Shown: positions 17,586 through 28,087 of the stretch, piece by piece
How positions within the stretch are numbered: the first letter of the stretch is position 1
How the letters are laid out: each line of letters begins with the position of its first letter
NCBI RefSeq assembly: GCF_011492965.1
Contig: NZ_CP045121.1
Location: forward strand, 2,728,001 to 2,792,000
Reading direction: 5' to 3'
DNA: 64,000 nucleotides
From: Rubrobacter marinus
GTDB taxonomy: Bacteria > Actinomycetota > Rubrobacteria > Rubrobacterales > Rubrobacteraceae
Notes under the pieces: model-generated
The model's input: the letters and a program-made list of their open reading frames with translations, nothing else
Database searches by the model: none
What the model was told of the DNA's origin: nothing
Translations under genes and position numbers: made by a program

Positions 17586-18578
17586 CTACTTCTCCTCGCG
17601 GTGGGCCTGGAGGTAGTCCTCGTAGGAGGCGTAGGTAGGCCGGCGTGGCGGACCGAAGGTGGGACGCCGGGCGACGGCGGCGGAGAGGGCCGCGCCGGTG
17701 CCGAGCAGCACGAGGCCGGCGAGCAGCAGGCCGCCGAGTATCGGGATCAGGGAGATCGCCGCGACCAGGAGGGCGCCGACGATCGCGGCGAGGGTGTCTC
17801 CGGCGTGGTAGCGCCCGGTGGCGAGCACGACCCTGCGGCCGAGGGAGTAGGCGACGACGAGCGCCCCGAAGAGCAGGACCACGAGGTACGCGGGCCACGC
17901 AAGCGGGAGGATCAGGAGACCGACGCCGGTGAACGCGAGCACGACCGACCCCACTATGACGACCGGCACGGAGGCTATGCCCACGAGCAGGGAGCTTCCC
18001 GGGGCGCTCTCCACGCGGCGGGCGGAGGCCCTCAAGGGTCGAGGCGCGACGACGGCGAGCAGCAGCGCCGCCGCCGCGAAGCCGAGCGTCGCGACGCCCT
18101 TCGCGACGGTACCGGGGGACGCGCCGGGCGGGGTATCGGCGTCGTCGACGCCGGCGGTTCGTACCCCGCCGCCCACGCTCGCCTCGGGGTGCTGCTCCCT
18201 CACCGCGCCGTACCCGAGGCCGATCTCGCCCTCCACCCGGGCCCCGCGCTCCAGGAACAGGTTCCCGAACCCGGCCTTGACGTCGCCCTCCACGGGGCCG
18301 TCCACGCGGACGTCCCCGAAGCCGGCCTCGACGTCGCCCCCCACGGGCCCCTCGGTGACGACGTCCCCGAAGCCGGAGTGCACGTCCCCCGTCACCCGGC
18401 CGCGCACGACCACGTCGCCCCAGGCCGTCGAGACCTCGTCCTCTACCTCCCCCTCCTCCACGACCACGTTCCCGAAGATCTCCTTCTCGAGCGCCGCGGC
18501 GTTCGCCGGGGACGCCGAGAGGACGAGGTACGCCAGGAGCAGCGCGGGGGCAAGCAGTACGGTCCGGGCGAGCGTCAT
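17586..18578 (-). CDS. Bactofilin-like polymer-forming membrane protein in a sigma/anti-sigma operon
   Basis: 330 residues: a signal peptide ending near ASPANA, then about 110 residues of short repeated units of the form GDV-x-x-GFGDV-x-x-x-GPV (residues 40-120), characteristic of the right-handed beta-helix of bactofilins or polymer-forming domains, then four or five hydrophobic helices and a charged tail with YASYEDYLQAHREEK. The repeats should lie outside the membrane. ATG 18578 overlaps the anti-sigma stop (ATGA). Co-transcription with an ECF sigma factor and its anti-sigma suggests an envelope-stress target or sensor; exact role unknown. Confidence 0.7.
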   Translation of the reverse strand: MTLARTVLLAPALLLAYLVLSASPANAAALEKEIFGNVVVEEGEVEDEVSTAWGDVVVRGRVTGDVHSGFGDVVTEGPVGGDVEAGFGDVRVDGPVEGDVKAGFGNLFLERGARVEGEIGLGYGAVREQHPEASVGGGVRTAGVDDADTPPGASPGTVAKGVATLGFAAAALLLAVVAPRPLRASARRVESAPGSSLLVGIASVPVVIVGSVVLAFTGVGLLILPLAWPAYLVVLLFGALVVAYSLGRRVVLATGRYHAGDTLAAIVGALLVAAISLIPILGGLLLAGLVLLGTGAALSAAVARRPTFGPPRRPTYASYEDYLQAHREEK

Positions 18579-19096
18579 GCCTCTCGCGCCCGGCGCCTCC
18601 GGTGCACGGAGACGAACGCGAGCGCTATGAGTAGGTCGGCGAGGCCGCCCACGACGAGCACGAGGAGGATGGTCGAGCCCGCGGCGGCCAGGAGCGTGTG
18701 CGCCACGCCGGCCGACCCGAGGACCAGGCCCCAGCCGGCCGCGAGGACGCCGGCCGCCACGATCAGGGGCTCGGCGCCGTTGAGCTCGAGGTAGACGAAC
18801 GCGAGGGCGAGGAGCGTCGCGGCGAGCGCCGCCCACAACAGACGCGCCGAGAGCGGGCGCGTCGGCAACGCCATCGCCACGCCCCGATGAACGGAGCACG
18901 AGCTCGGCTCGGGGAACCGCGCCGAAGACAGGTAGGCGTTCAGCTCCAGCTCGCGCTCGTAGAGCTCGCGGCACTCGGCGCAGCGCTCCAGGTGGGCGCG
19001 GAGCGGGGCGGCGTCAGCGCCGTCGAGGCCCCCGTCGGCCAGCTCGAAGACCATCTCGTGGTCGCATCCGCAGGGGTTCGGGCCGTGCTCGCTCAT
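18575..19096 (-). CDS. Zinc-finger (zf-HC2) anti-sigma factor, membrane bound
   Basis: 173 residues. The N-terminal zinc-binding anti-sigma domain has CGCDHEMVFELADGGLDG and H-L-E-R-C-A-E-C (the HxxxCxxC motif), followed by a linker and about three hydrophobic helices, ending in basic HRRRRAREA. Proteins of this type hold an ECF sigma factor inactive at the membrane until a signal arrives. ATG 19096 overlaps the sigma-factor stop by four bases, the usual arrangement for a cognate pair. Confidence 0.85.
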   Translation of the reverse strand: MSEHGPNPCGCDHEMVFELADGGLDGADAAPLRAHLERCAECRELYERELELNAYLSSARFPEPSSCSVHRGVAMALPTRPLSARLLWAALAATLLALAFVYLELNGAEPLIVAAGVLAAGWGLVLGSAGVAHTLLAAAGSTILLVLVVGGLADLLIALAFVSVHRRRRAREA

Positions 19097-19716
19097 CGCG
19101 CGCCGCTGCCTATCGGCCGCTCGTCCTCGAGGCTGCCGGCTAGCATGTTGCGGGCGCGGAAGAGGCGGCTCTTGAGGGCCGGGATGCTTATCTCCAGGAT
19201 CTCGGCGATCTCCGCGTAGGAGAGCCCCTCGGCGTAGCGCAAGACCAGCGGCACGCTGTAGGCCTCCGGCAGCGAGACCACGGCGTCCCGCACGCTCTTC
19301 GAGAGCTCGGCCTGCGCGGCGGCGGCCTCCGGGCCCCTCGTCACCCGGCCGTGCAGGTCGGGGTTGAACTCGACCACGTCCCGGCGGCGCCTGAGCGTGT
19401 CGATGCCGAGGTTGTTGGCGATGGCGAGCAGCCAGGTCTTGAAGCGGTAGTCGGGGTTGAAGGTGGAGAGGCGGTCGTAGGCCCTCAGGAAAGTCTCCTG
19501 CGTCAGGTCCTCCACGGCGGCGTCGCGGCCGGCGTAGGGGTAGATGACGCGCCCGACCAGGCGTTCGTAGCGCTTGACCAGCTCCTCGTACGAGCGGACG
19601 TCGCCCTCGAGGGAGCGGGCCACGAGCTCGTTGTCCGAGAGGCGGGCGCGGCCGACTGAGAGGCGTTTGATCCTCTCGCGCCACCCGCCCACCGTCATAT
19701 TGGCCGCGTGTTCCAT
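19093..19716 (-). CDS. ECF-family RNA polymerase sigma factor
   Basis: 207 residues. Region 2 contains ELVKRYERLVGRVIYPYAGRDAAVEDLTQETFLRAYDRL and YRFKTWLLAIANNLGIDTLRRRR; region 4 contains LPEAYSVPLVLRYAEGLSYAEIAEILEISIPALKSRLFRARNML read in separate helices, the DNA-binding helix-turn-helix. It lacks regions 1.1 and 3, as expected for ECF factors. I place the start at ATG 19716; ATG 19698 is an alternative and neither has a strong ribosome-binding site. An ECF-type promoter precedes it, suggesting autoregulation together with the anti-sigma gene. Confidence 0.87.
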   Translation of the reverse strand: MEHAANMTVGGWRERIKRLSVGRARLSDNELVARSLEGDVRSYEELVKRYERLVGRVIYPYAGRDAAVEDLTQETFLRAYDRLSTFNPDYRFKTWLLAIANNLGIDTLRRRRDVVEFNPDLHGRVTRGPEAAAAQAELSKSVRDAVVSLPEAYSVPLVLRYAEGLSYAEIAEILEISIPALKSRLFRARNMLAGSLEDERPIGSGAR

Positions 19717-19727
19717 TCCAGTAAGTT

Positions 19728-19756
19728 TATACGCCGTCTCGACCGCAAAGTTTCCC
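19728..19756 (-). promoter_or_regulatory. Candidate ECF-type autoregulated promoter
   Basis: Minus strand GGGAAAC (19756-19750), 16-base spacer, CGTATA (19733-19728), resembling the GGAAC/CGT promoters read by ECF sigma factors. It lies about 12 bases before the sigma gene start and would let the sigma factor amplify its own operon. Confidence 0.5.
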
Positions 19757-19780
19757 GAAAGGTCTGAGAAAATACCCACC

Positions 19781-20998
19781 GTGTGCGAGAAACGCGGATA
19801 CATCCGCCGCCCGGCCTTCCTCGCGCTCCTGTTCGCCGCCGCCCACGCCCTCGTGCTCCTCGTCCTGACGCTCTACCTGTATTCTAGTGATGCCCGCGAG
19901 CCCGCGTTTCAGGTCGAGATCTTCCGGGCCTACGCGGAGCGCATCTTCTCCGGCGAGACGCCCTACTCCGGCTTCCCCTACGAGTACCCGCCCTCGAGCC
20001 TCCTCGTCCTTCTCCTCCCCGGCCTCGCTAGCACCGGCGCGAAGGCGTACGCTACCGCCTTCGGGATCGAGATGCTCCTGCTGGACTGGGCCGTCCTGTA
20101 CGTCCTCTCCCGCGTCGGCCGCAGGGCCGTGATCCTCTACGGCGTCGCCTTCCTTCTCTTCTGGCGCCTCCCCTTTATAAGGCACGACCTCGCCCCCGTC
20201 GCCGCGGCCACGACGGGCGCCTACCTCCTCCTGCGCGGACGCGGAGCGTGGGCGGCCGTGCTCTGGGGCGTAGGCGGCGCCCTGAAGCTCTACCCCATGG
20301 TCGCGGCACCGGCCCTGGCCTTCGGCGCCGGTCTGCCGGAGACGCTGAAGCGGTGGGCCGTGGCCGCGGCCGTCTTCGCGGGCGGGGTGCTGTGGGGCGT
20401 CCTCGCTTTCGGTCCCGAGGCGCTCTCTTTCCTCGCCTACCACGCGGACCGGCCCGCCATGATCGAGAGCCTCCCGGCGAACGTCCTGCTCCTGCTGCCG
20501 GGGGCGGAGGTGGTCCGCTCCTACGGGAGCTTCAACGTCGTGGGACCGCTCGGGGAGAGCCTGGTCAACCTCTTCGGCGTCCTGCAACTCCTCGCGGTCG
20601 GGGGCGCCCTGCTCCTCGCCGGCAGGGGCTGGCGGCGCGCTCCCGTGATGGGCGCCCTGCGGGCGGCGGCCGCGGCCACGTTCGCGTTCGCCGTCTTCGG
20701 CAAGGTCCTCAGCCCGCACTTCCTGCTCTGGCCCCTGCCCCTCCTCACGCTCGTCACGGAGCTGGGAGGGGTGAGGCACGCCAGGGCGGCGTGGGCGCTC
20801 TACCTCGCGGCCATAGTGCTCACCACCGCCATCAACGAGCAGTACTGGGCGATCTCCGGGAACCTGCCGTACTTCACCGCCATGCTCTCGGCGCGAAACG
20901 GGCTGCTACTCCCGCTCTTCGCCCTGCTTCTTCTGCGCCCGGAGGAGGACGAGGAGCAAGAGGAGGACGAGGCCGAGGGAGATCAGGGCGTTTCCTAG
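19781..20998 (+). CDS. Membrane glycosyltransferase, DUF2029/GT87-like
   Basis: About 405 residues with ten or so membrane helices. The loop after the first helix has ETPYSGFPYEYPPSSLLVLLLPG, the PYxxFxYEYPP-type segment seen in GT87/DUF2029 mannosyltransferases, which use polyprenyl-phosphate sugars to build envelope glycans. Further support is ALKLYPMVAAP and KVLSPHFLLWPLP. The start is assigned to GTG 19781; no convincing ribosome-binding site is present, so this is uncertain. The last 31 codons, an acidic tail (RPEEDEEQEEDEAEGD), overlap the opposite-strand glycosyltransferase gene. Confidence 0.72.
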   Translation: MCEKRGYIRRPAFLALLFAAAHALVLLVLTLYLYSSDAREPAFQVEIFRAYAERIFSGETPYSGFPYEYPPSSLLVLLLPGLASTGAKAYATAFGIEMLLLDWAVLYVLSRVGRRAVILYGVAFLLFWRLPFIRHDLAPVAAATTGAYLLLRGRGAWAAVLWGVGGALKLYPMVAAPALAFGAGLPETLKRWAVAAAVFAGGVLWGVLAFGPEALSFLAYHADRPAMIESLPANVLLLLPGAEVVRSYGSFNVVGPLGESLVNLFGVLQLLAVGGALLLAGRGWRRAPVMGALRAAAAATFAFAVFGKVLSPHFLLWPLPLLTLVTELGGVRHARAAWALYLAAIVLTTAINEQYWAISGNLPYFTAMLSARNGLLLPLFALLLLRPEEDEEQEEDEAEGDQGVS

Positions 20999-22648
20999 CC
21001 CCACCTCCCGCGGCTCGGGGACGCCCTCGATGGCGAGCGTCTCCCCCACCGCCTCGCCGGAGTAGACCTTCACGAGCGGCACGCCGCCCTTCTCGTGGGC
21101 GTAAAGGGGCGGCTCGTCCTCCAACGCCAGCATCCCGTTCGTGTAGATGGACTGGCGCGGCAGGAACAGGAAGAAGGAGCCGGGACGGGGCGCGTCGTCC
21201 ACCGTGTACCTGTCGGGCGCTATCGGGGCGAGGTAGGCGGGCCGGAGGTCTTCGCGCAGCTCGCCGGTCCTGCGGTACGCCTCCAGGACCGCGAAGGTGC
21301 CCGCCTGGGCGTAGACCGTCGCCCCCCTTTCGGCCTCCTCGTTCAGGTAGTCGACGGCGGGCCCGTAGGTGTCCGCGAGGTACGTCGTCTCGAAGCCTAA
21401 AGCGCGGGCGCCGGGGATCAGGCCGACCGCCTCCCCGTAGTACTCGAGGGAGTTCCCCGGACCGGTCCAGACGATACCGGGCAGCGCCAGGGCGCAGTAG
21501 AGCGCGAGGGGCACGGCCGGTCGCCGCAGCAGGCGTAGCCGGGAGGACGCCCACGCGAGGCCGACCCCGGCGCAGATCGCCCAGAGCGGGAAGGCCGCGA
21601 GAAACTGGCGCGGCCCGCCGTAGACCGGGACGAGACCGGAGCCCGCGACGGCGAGGACGAGGGCGAGGTGCAGCAGGATCCAGCCGGACGCCGGGCTCGA
21701 AGCCGCGCCGAGCATCCGGCAGACCCCGAGCACGCCCGCGGCGGCGACGACGAGCGGCGCGTACGCGAGGAGCGCGACGAGCGGGTAGTGGAACGGCGCC
21801 CCGGCCCACCACTCCCCCAGGTAGTAGGTGAAGCGCTCGTCCTGCAGACCGCCCGCCCAGGTGAGGTACCCCCACAGCCTCCCCGCCGGGTCCCGCCAGA
21901 GCCACGGCCAGATCGCGAAGAACGTCAGCGCGCCGATCCCGAAGCCCGCGGCGAGCCTGCTCACGGAAGTCTTGAGGTTCTCCCCGCGGCCGTAGATCAA
22001 GACCCACAGCAGAGACGCCAGGACGAGGGGGAAGACGTTGATCTTCGTGGCGAACGCGAGCCCGAGGAGCACGCCGGAGAGGACGACGCGCCCGCGCCCG
22101 CCGCGCGACAGCATCCGGTAGGTCGCGATCGCCGAGAGCAGGAACATGGAGGCCACGGCCCCGTCGAGCTGCCCGAGCCGGGCGAAGCCGAAGAGCGCCG
22201 GTATCAGGGGCATCCCGAGCGCCGCGCCCCAGGCCGCCACGACCCCGAACTCCCCCCGCGCGAACCGGAACGCCGCGTACGTCGCGAGCAGGAAGAGGGC
22301 GTAGGAGCCCATCCGGTAGGCGTCGCCCAGCGCGCCGAGGTCCTCCGTACCGAGCACCAGCGCCCCGGCCCCCGCGAAGAGGCCGGCCCAGAGCTTGAAG
22401 AACGGCGGCGCCTCGTGGCTCGGCGCCCAGAAACGGTCGATCGAGGCCCACCAATCCGCCGGCTCCGCGGCGACATGGGCGAACCAGGAGAGGTAGGAAT
22501 AGGACGAACCGAAGTAGTTGGGCTCGTCCCAGGTGATCCCCTGGCTACCGACCGTCAGCAGCCCGACGAGGAGGAGCGCCGACAGGTAGAGGGCGAGGAG
22601 GAGCCCCTCGGTCCTGCCGAGACCCATCTTCCCGCCCCGTCCTCTCAC
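20906..22648 (-). CDS. ArnT/PMT-like (GT39 or GT83 type) membrane glycosyltransferase
   Basis: 580 residues with about eleven membrane helices. The first external loop has GITWDEPNYFGSS, giving the acidic DE pair that is catalytic in protein O-mannosyltransferases and ArnT. The C-terminal soluble part (about 430-540) includes LADTYGPAVDYLNEEAERG, consistent with an extracytoplasmic domain. It should transfer sugar from a lipid carrier to protein or glycan outside the membrane. Start is GTG 22648 or ATG 22627 (the latter after GGGGCGGGAAG). Its last 31 codons overlap the convergent GT87-like gene; the two may act in one glycosylation path. Confidence 0.72.
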   Translation of the reverse strand: MRGRGGKMGLGRTEGLLLALYLSALLLVGLLTVGSQGITWDEPNYFGSSYSYLSWFAHVAAEPADWWASIDRFWAPSHEAPPFFKLWAGLFAGAGALVLGTEDLGALGDAYRMGSYALFLLATYAAFRFARGEFGVVAAWGAALGMPLIPALFGFARLGQLDGAVASMFLLSAIATYRMLSRGGRGRVVLSGVLLGLAFATKINVFPLVLASLLWVLIYGRGENLKTSVSRLAAGFGIGALTFFAIWPWLWRDPAGRLWGYLTWAGGLQDERFTYYLGEWWAGAPFHYPLVALLAYAPLVVAAAGVLGVCRMLGAASSPASGWILLHLALVLAVAGSGLVPVYGGPRQFLAAFPLWAICAGVGLAWASSRLRLLRRPAVPLALYCALALPGIVWTGPGNSLEYYGEAVGLIPGARALGFETTYLADTYGPAVDYLNEEAERGATVYAQAGTFAVLEAYRRTGELREDLRPAYLAPIAPDRYTVDDAPRPGSFFLFLPRQSIYTNGMLALEDEPPLYAHEKGGVPLVKVYSGEAVGETLAIEGVPEPREVGLGNALISLGLVLLLLLVLLRAQKKQGEERE

Positions 22649-22813
22649 GACCCCATTTTAGGCAACAACCTACCGGACGCCGGCCCCCTGGCGGAGGACC
22701 GCCGGGGAGAACGCCAGGGGGGCCGCGCGGGAGTCGCGCACGCCTCGCGCAGAGCCGTTCGGCGGAGGGGGCTCCGCGCGGAGTACGCCCGCCGTGGGCG
22801 AGGGGGTTGCGTT

Positions 22814-23536
22814 CTAGATGGAGAGCTGGCCGTCGACCGAGAGGCCGGAGGGCCCTGCATGTTCGGCCAGGGCATCCTTGTCCACGAGGACGATCTTGCG
22901 GTTCTCGACCTTGATGGAGCCCTCGCGCTGAAGCTCGCTCATGACCTTGGAGACGGCCTCGCGCGTGGAGGCGATCATGTTCGCGAGGTCCTGGTGGGTG
23001 AGGCGCATGTCGAGCTGCGTGCCCACGCCGTTCTGCTCCCCGAAACGCTCGCCGAGGTTCAGGAGGAGCGTCGCGAGCCGCGTCGAGACCTCCCGGTGCA
23101 GGAGGCTCTCTATCACCTCGTCGGACTGCCTGAGACGCTCGGAGAAGGAGGAGAAGAGCTTGACGGCGAAGTCCGGGCGGCGCTTCATCACCTCGGTGAT
23201 GGTCGCCTTCTGGACGGTGGCCACCCGCACGTCGCTGACGGCCTCCGCGAAGACGTCCTGCCAGCGGCCCTCAACGAGGCTCAGCTTGCCGAAGACGCCC
23301 CTGTCCTTGAGGAGCGCCGTCGTCGCCTCCTTGTAGTCGCCGTAGATCTTGTACAGGCGGATCGTGCCCTGGAGCACGAAATAGAGCTGATCGTCGGGGT
23401 CCCCGGGGGTGAAGATGGTGTCCCTGGCCCTGAAGCGACGCTCCACAACCCGGATACCGGCCTTCTCGAAGTCCTCGATGCCGAACCCCACGGGCGCCGA
23501 ATCCGCCGCGAAGCTCCCGGTGTCGTGCTTAAGCAT
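22814..23536 (-). CDS. Crp/Fnr-family transcriptional regulator
   Basis: 240 residues: N-terminal cyclic-nucleotide-type beta-roll (about 35-145, with FTPGDPDDQLYFVLQGTIRLYK), dimer helix, and a winged helix whose recognition part is LTHQDLANMIASTREAVSKVMSELQREG. The SREA/TREA-VSK pattern is the Crp family DNA-reading helix. No cysteine cluster for a Fe-S centre is visible in the N-terminus, so it is not Fnr proper. Effector cannot be told. A good SigA-type promoter lies 78 bases upstream and the gene is monocistronic. Confidence 0.87.
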   Translation of the reverse strand: MLKHDTGSFAADSAPVGFGIEDFEKAGIRVVERRFRARDTIFTPGDPDDQLYFVLQGTIRLYKIYGDYKEATTALLKDRGVFGKLSLVEGRWQDVFAEAVSDVRVATVQKATITEVMKRRPDFAVKLFSSFSERLRQSDEVIESLLHREVSTRLATLLLNLGERFGEQNGVGTQLDMRLTHQDLANMIASTREAVSKVMSELQREGSIKVENRKIVLVDKDALAEHAGPSGLSVDGQLSI

Positions 23537-23613
23537 CTGTGCTACTCACCTCTCTCCTCGAAAACACCCTCTGATCCCCGGACCTCTCCTCCCGACCCGA
23601 GGATGTAACACGC

Positions 23614-23642
23614 ATTATACCCGACGGCCGGACTTTGCTAAA
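23614..23642 (-). promoter_or_regulatory. Promoter of the Crp/Fnr regulator gene
   Basis: Minus strand TTTAGC (23642-23637), 17-base spacer and a perfect TATAAT (23619-23614). It gives a leader of about 70 bases. Confidence 0.6.
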
Positions 23643-23679
23643 GGTTGCAACGCGTAAAGTTTCGCTGGTGGCGGCAGGC

Positions 23680-24300
23680 TCAGGCGGCCTTGCGTTCCAG
23701 GCGAAGCTCGACGCCCTGGCGCTTGGCGAAGAAGAGGAGGTCGTCGCGTATCTCCCCGAGGTCCTTGTCGAAGACGGTGAGGATGCAGAACCCGCACCTC
23801 CTGTAAGCCCAGAAGAAGGGCTCGAGGTCCCCGACCACCCCCGCGCCGGTGTGGAGGCCCCAGGCGTCCGTCAGGTCGAGGCGCTTCTCCGCGAGGTCCA
23901 CGACGATGCTCCAGCCCTCGTCGGTGGGCACCTCGAAGTAGCCGGGCAGGTTGCCGGCCGGCAGTATGCTCGACCGGAGGTCGGCGGCGTAGGCCTTCTT
24001 GTGCGCCTCGACGCCCGCGAGGTACTCCGTGTCGTCGACGAGCTTCGGGGGCGACGGGGTGTAGAACCTGCCCTCCGTCACCTTCTGGCCCTCGGGGGCG
24101 TAGAACCCGACGAACGGCACCGGCGCGCGCCACAGGTGGCGTATCACCCCGAGCGTGACGTTGCGCCTGCCGCCTACCTCGCCGATCGTCTCCGCGAGGC
24201 GCGTGTTCGACAGCTTCATGTGCCGGGGCTCCCAAGGATGAGGCTCCCCCACGCTGCGCAACCTGCGCCGCCGCTTGGTTATGCGCTTGATCTCCTCCAT
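23680..24300 (-). CDS. Conserved-looking protein of unknown function
   Basis: 206 residues, soluble. The N-terminus is strongly basic (KRITKRRRRLRS), the middle contains GVIRHLWRAPVPFVGFYAPEG, and the C-terminal half has FFWAYRRCGFCILTVFDKDL. No family recognised and no catalytic motif stands out. The codon use and absence of stop codons fit a real gene. There is no ribosome-binding site in front of ATG 24300, but a TAAAAT box ends nine bases before it, so the message is probably leaderless. Confidence 0.6.
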   Translation of the reverse strand: MEEIKRITKRRRRLRSVGEPHPWEPRHMKLSNTRLAETIGEVGGRRNVTLGVIRHLWRAPVPFVGFYAPEGQKVTEGRFYTPSPPKLVDDTEYLAGVEAHKKAYAADLRSSILPAGNLPGYFEVPTDEGWSIVVDLAEKRLDLTDAWGLHTGAGVVGDLEPFFWAYRRCGFCILTVFDKDLGEIRDDLLFFAKRQGVELRLERKAA

Positions 24301-24309
24301 GACACGAGC

Positions 24310-24315
24310 ATTTTA
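24310..24315 (-). promoter_or_regulatory. -10 box nine bases before the start codon (leaderless transcript likely)
   Basis: Minus strand TAAAAT with TTTTGC 16 bases further upstream as a possible -35. The nine bases between box and ATG leave no room for a ribosome-binding site. Confidence 0.45.
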
Positions 24316-24489
24316 GCACCACACGCATCTCGCAAAAGGCGATGCGTCCCGCGGCCCGTGGACCGTCTCACGAGCGCGAAAACACGGGTACGAAGCACCG
24401 TTACGGCAGCCGATTAACGCCGCAGCCGCCCCTGTACACCGAAGGCACGCACCTCCGTAACCCCTGCCGACGCTTCGCGGGGCACGAGA

Positions 24490-24517
24490 AGGGGGCGAGC
24501 CCGAAGGCCCGCCCCCT
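24490..24517 (-). terminator. Terminator after the YugP-like metallopeptidase gene
   Basis: A 12-bp GC-rich stem with one mismatch (24490-24501 with 24506-24517) and a CGAA tetraloop, 24 bases past the stop codon. Confidence 0.6.
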
Positions 24518-24540
24518 GGTGTTGCGTGCCGCGCTTCTCC

Positions 24541-25209
24541 CTAGTCCCGGCTGATCAGGAGCAGGTAGAGGAGCGTCAGGAGCGAGGTGAGCGCCGCCGC
24601 GATGTACGTGAAGGCCGCCGCCGTGAGAACGCGCCTGGTGCCGCCGGCCTCGTTGTGCGACAGGATGCCGTAGCGGGTCAGGAGGCCGTACGCCCTCGTG
24701 GAGGCGTTTATCTCGACGGGCAGCGTGACCACGTGGAAGGCGAGCACCGCCGCGAACGCGACCACCGCGAGCTGGATGAACAAGTTCGACTGCGTGAAGA
24801 TGCCCATAAAGAACAGCGGGAACCACAGCTGGGTGCTGAAGTTCACGATCGGGAACAGCCCCGCGCGCGCCTTCATCGGCAGGTAGCCCGTGGCGTCCTG
24901 GATCGCGTGCCCCACCTCGTGGGCCGCGACGCTGATCGCCGCGATCGAGTTCTGCGCGAAGTTGCCCTCGGAGAGGCGCACGGTCTTGCTGCGCGGGTCG
25001 TAGTGGTCGGTGAGCTGGCCGGCCACGGGCTCGACGCGCACGTTGGTGAGGCCGTTGCGGTCGAGGATGGTCCGGGCGACCTGCTGGCCCGTCATCCCGC
25101 TGTAGCTTCTCTGCTTCGAGTACTTCTTGTACGAGCTGCGCACCCAGAACGCCGCGATGCTCGAGATGATTACGCCCACGATCATCACTAACAGATAACC
25201 GCCGAACAC
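24541..25209 (-). CDS. Membrane zinc metallopeptidase, YugP family
   Basis: 222 residues with an N-terminal helix and three C-terminal helices flanking the zinc site HEVGHAIQD (about residues 97-105). The preceding DHYDPRSKTVRLSEGNF and following GYLPMKARAGL are typical of the YugP/zinc metallopeptidase type 2 family. Physiological substrates are unknown for the family. GTG 25209 has an ideal AAGGAGGAAAA leader. It is monocistronic, with hairpins on both sides. Confidence 0.85.
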   Translation of the reverse strand: MFGGYLLVMIVGVIISSIAAFWVRSSYKKYSKQRSYSGMTGQQVARTILDRNGLTNVRVEPVAGQLTDHYDPRSKTVRLSEGNFAQNSIAAISVAAHEVGHAIQDATGYLPMKARAGLFPIVNFSTQLWFPLFFMGIFTQSNLFIQLAVVAFAAVLAFHVVTLPVEINASTRAYGLLTRYGILSHNEAGGTRRVLTAAAFTYIAAALTSLLTLLYLLLISRD

Positions 25210-25261
25210 TTTTCCTCCTTAAGGAACTGGTTGGAACACCCATATTCTACTACGCGCCGCC

Positions 25262-25291
25262 GGAAACGAGGCCGCAATCGGCCCCGTTTCC
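25262..25291 (-). terminator. Terminator after the Bax-inhibitor-1 gene
   Basis: 12-bp stem with one mismatch (25262-25273 with 25280-25291), six-base loop, 23 bases beyond the stop. Confidence 0.55.
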
Positions 25292-25314
25292 GGGGCCCGA
25301 ACGGCGTCTTCTCG

Positions 25315-26025
25315 CTACCTCCTCATGGCGATGAGGATGCGCAGGACGTAGTAGAAGAGCAGCGCGACGGCGGCGAAGAGCGAGAGCGAGGCGGCGACGT
25401 ACTGGTCGGTCCGGTAGTAGTGGAGCACGTTGGAGGTGCTGTAGAGGATGGAGGCGGCGGCGAGGCCGACCATCGCGACCGAGAAGATGACGCCGAGGCT
25501 GAACCCGAAGAGCAGGCTCGCCACTATGAGCCCCAGGGCGACGAGGCTGCCGAGTATGATCGCCCCGCGCAGGAACGAGAAGTCCGCCCCGGTCGTGAAG
25601 ACGACCGCCGTGAGGCCGAGGAACAGCGCCCCGGTGATGATGCCCGCCGTGGGCACCAGGGTCGGATCGTTGATGGAAATCGTCGCTATGTACAGCAGCG
25701 GCACGAAGATGAGCGCCTGCAAGACCACGTAGACGCCGAGCCCCACGTACTGCAGGCCGCGCGAGGCGTCGGAGCGGGCCCAGCGGTCCGCTATCCAGGA
25801 GGCCCCGATAAACAGCGCGAGCGTGAGCAGCCAGCTCTGCGTCAGGAGACCCGCGAGCGTGTCCCGCACCGCCGGCGTGCTGAAGATGGCCACCTCGAGC
25901 AGCACGAAGGCGAGGATGGCCCCCGCGAGGTGCGCGTAGGTCTTACGGATAAACCCGGCGCGCTCGTCGGGCAGGGCGTAGGCCGCGGCGCCCCGCCGCG
26001 AGCCGTACGGGGTGTTCAGCGCCAT
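25315..26025 (-). CDS. Bax inhibitor-1 / YccA family membrane protein
   Basis: 236 residues with seven predicted membrane helices. The N-terminus reads RAGFIRKTYAHLAGAILAF, matching the first conserved BI-1 segment, and the C-terminal part contains FSVAMVGLAAASILYSTSNVLHYYRTDQYVAASLSLF read across two helices, with the family's Tyr-Asp region. Bacterial members are pH-sensitive calcium-leak proteins or FtsH substrates. The start ATG 26025 is preceded by AGAGAGG eight bases away. Confidence 0.86.
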   Translation of the reverse strand: MALNTPYGSRRGAAAYALPDERAGFIRKTYAHLAGAILAFVLLEVAIFSTPAVRDTLAGLLTQSWLLTLALFIGASWIADRWARSDASRGLQYVGLGVYVVLQALIFVPLLYIATISINDPTLVPTAGIITGALFLGLTAVVFTTGADFSFLRGAIILGSLVALGLIVASLLFGFSLGVIFSVAMVGLAAASILYSTSNVLHYYRTDQYVAASLSLFAAVALLFYYVLRILIAMRR

Positions 26026-26080
26026 GTGGCAACCTCTCTCGTCGGATGGAACAACGAGCAGATTGTACGACGGCAGCAAA

Positions 26081-26109
26081 AAGGGGCGGGTGAAAAAGAC
26101 CCGCCCCTT
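26081..26109 (-). terminator. Rho-independent terminator of acsA
   Basis: A perfect 11-bp stem (26081-26091 with 26099-26109), seven-base loop, followed on the minus strand by TTTTT. A textbook intrinsic terminator, 22 bases past the acsA stop. Confidence 0.85.
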
Positions 26110-26131
26110 CGCTCGCTCCGCCGTGTTTGGA

Positions 26132-28087
<1,956 letters not shown>

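Noticed and set aside
22814..23536. Fnr-type oxygen sensor
   Set aside because: No N-terminal cysteine cluster for an Fe-S centre; kept as generic Crp/Fnr family.
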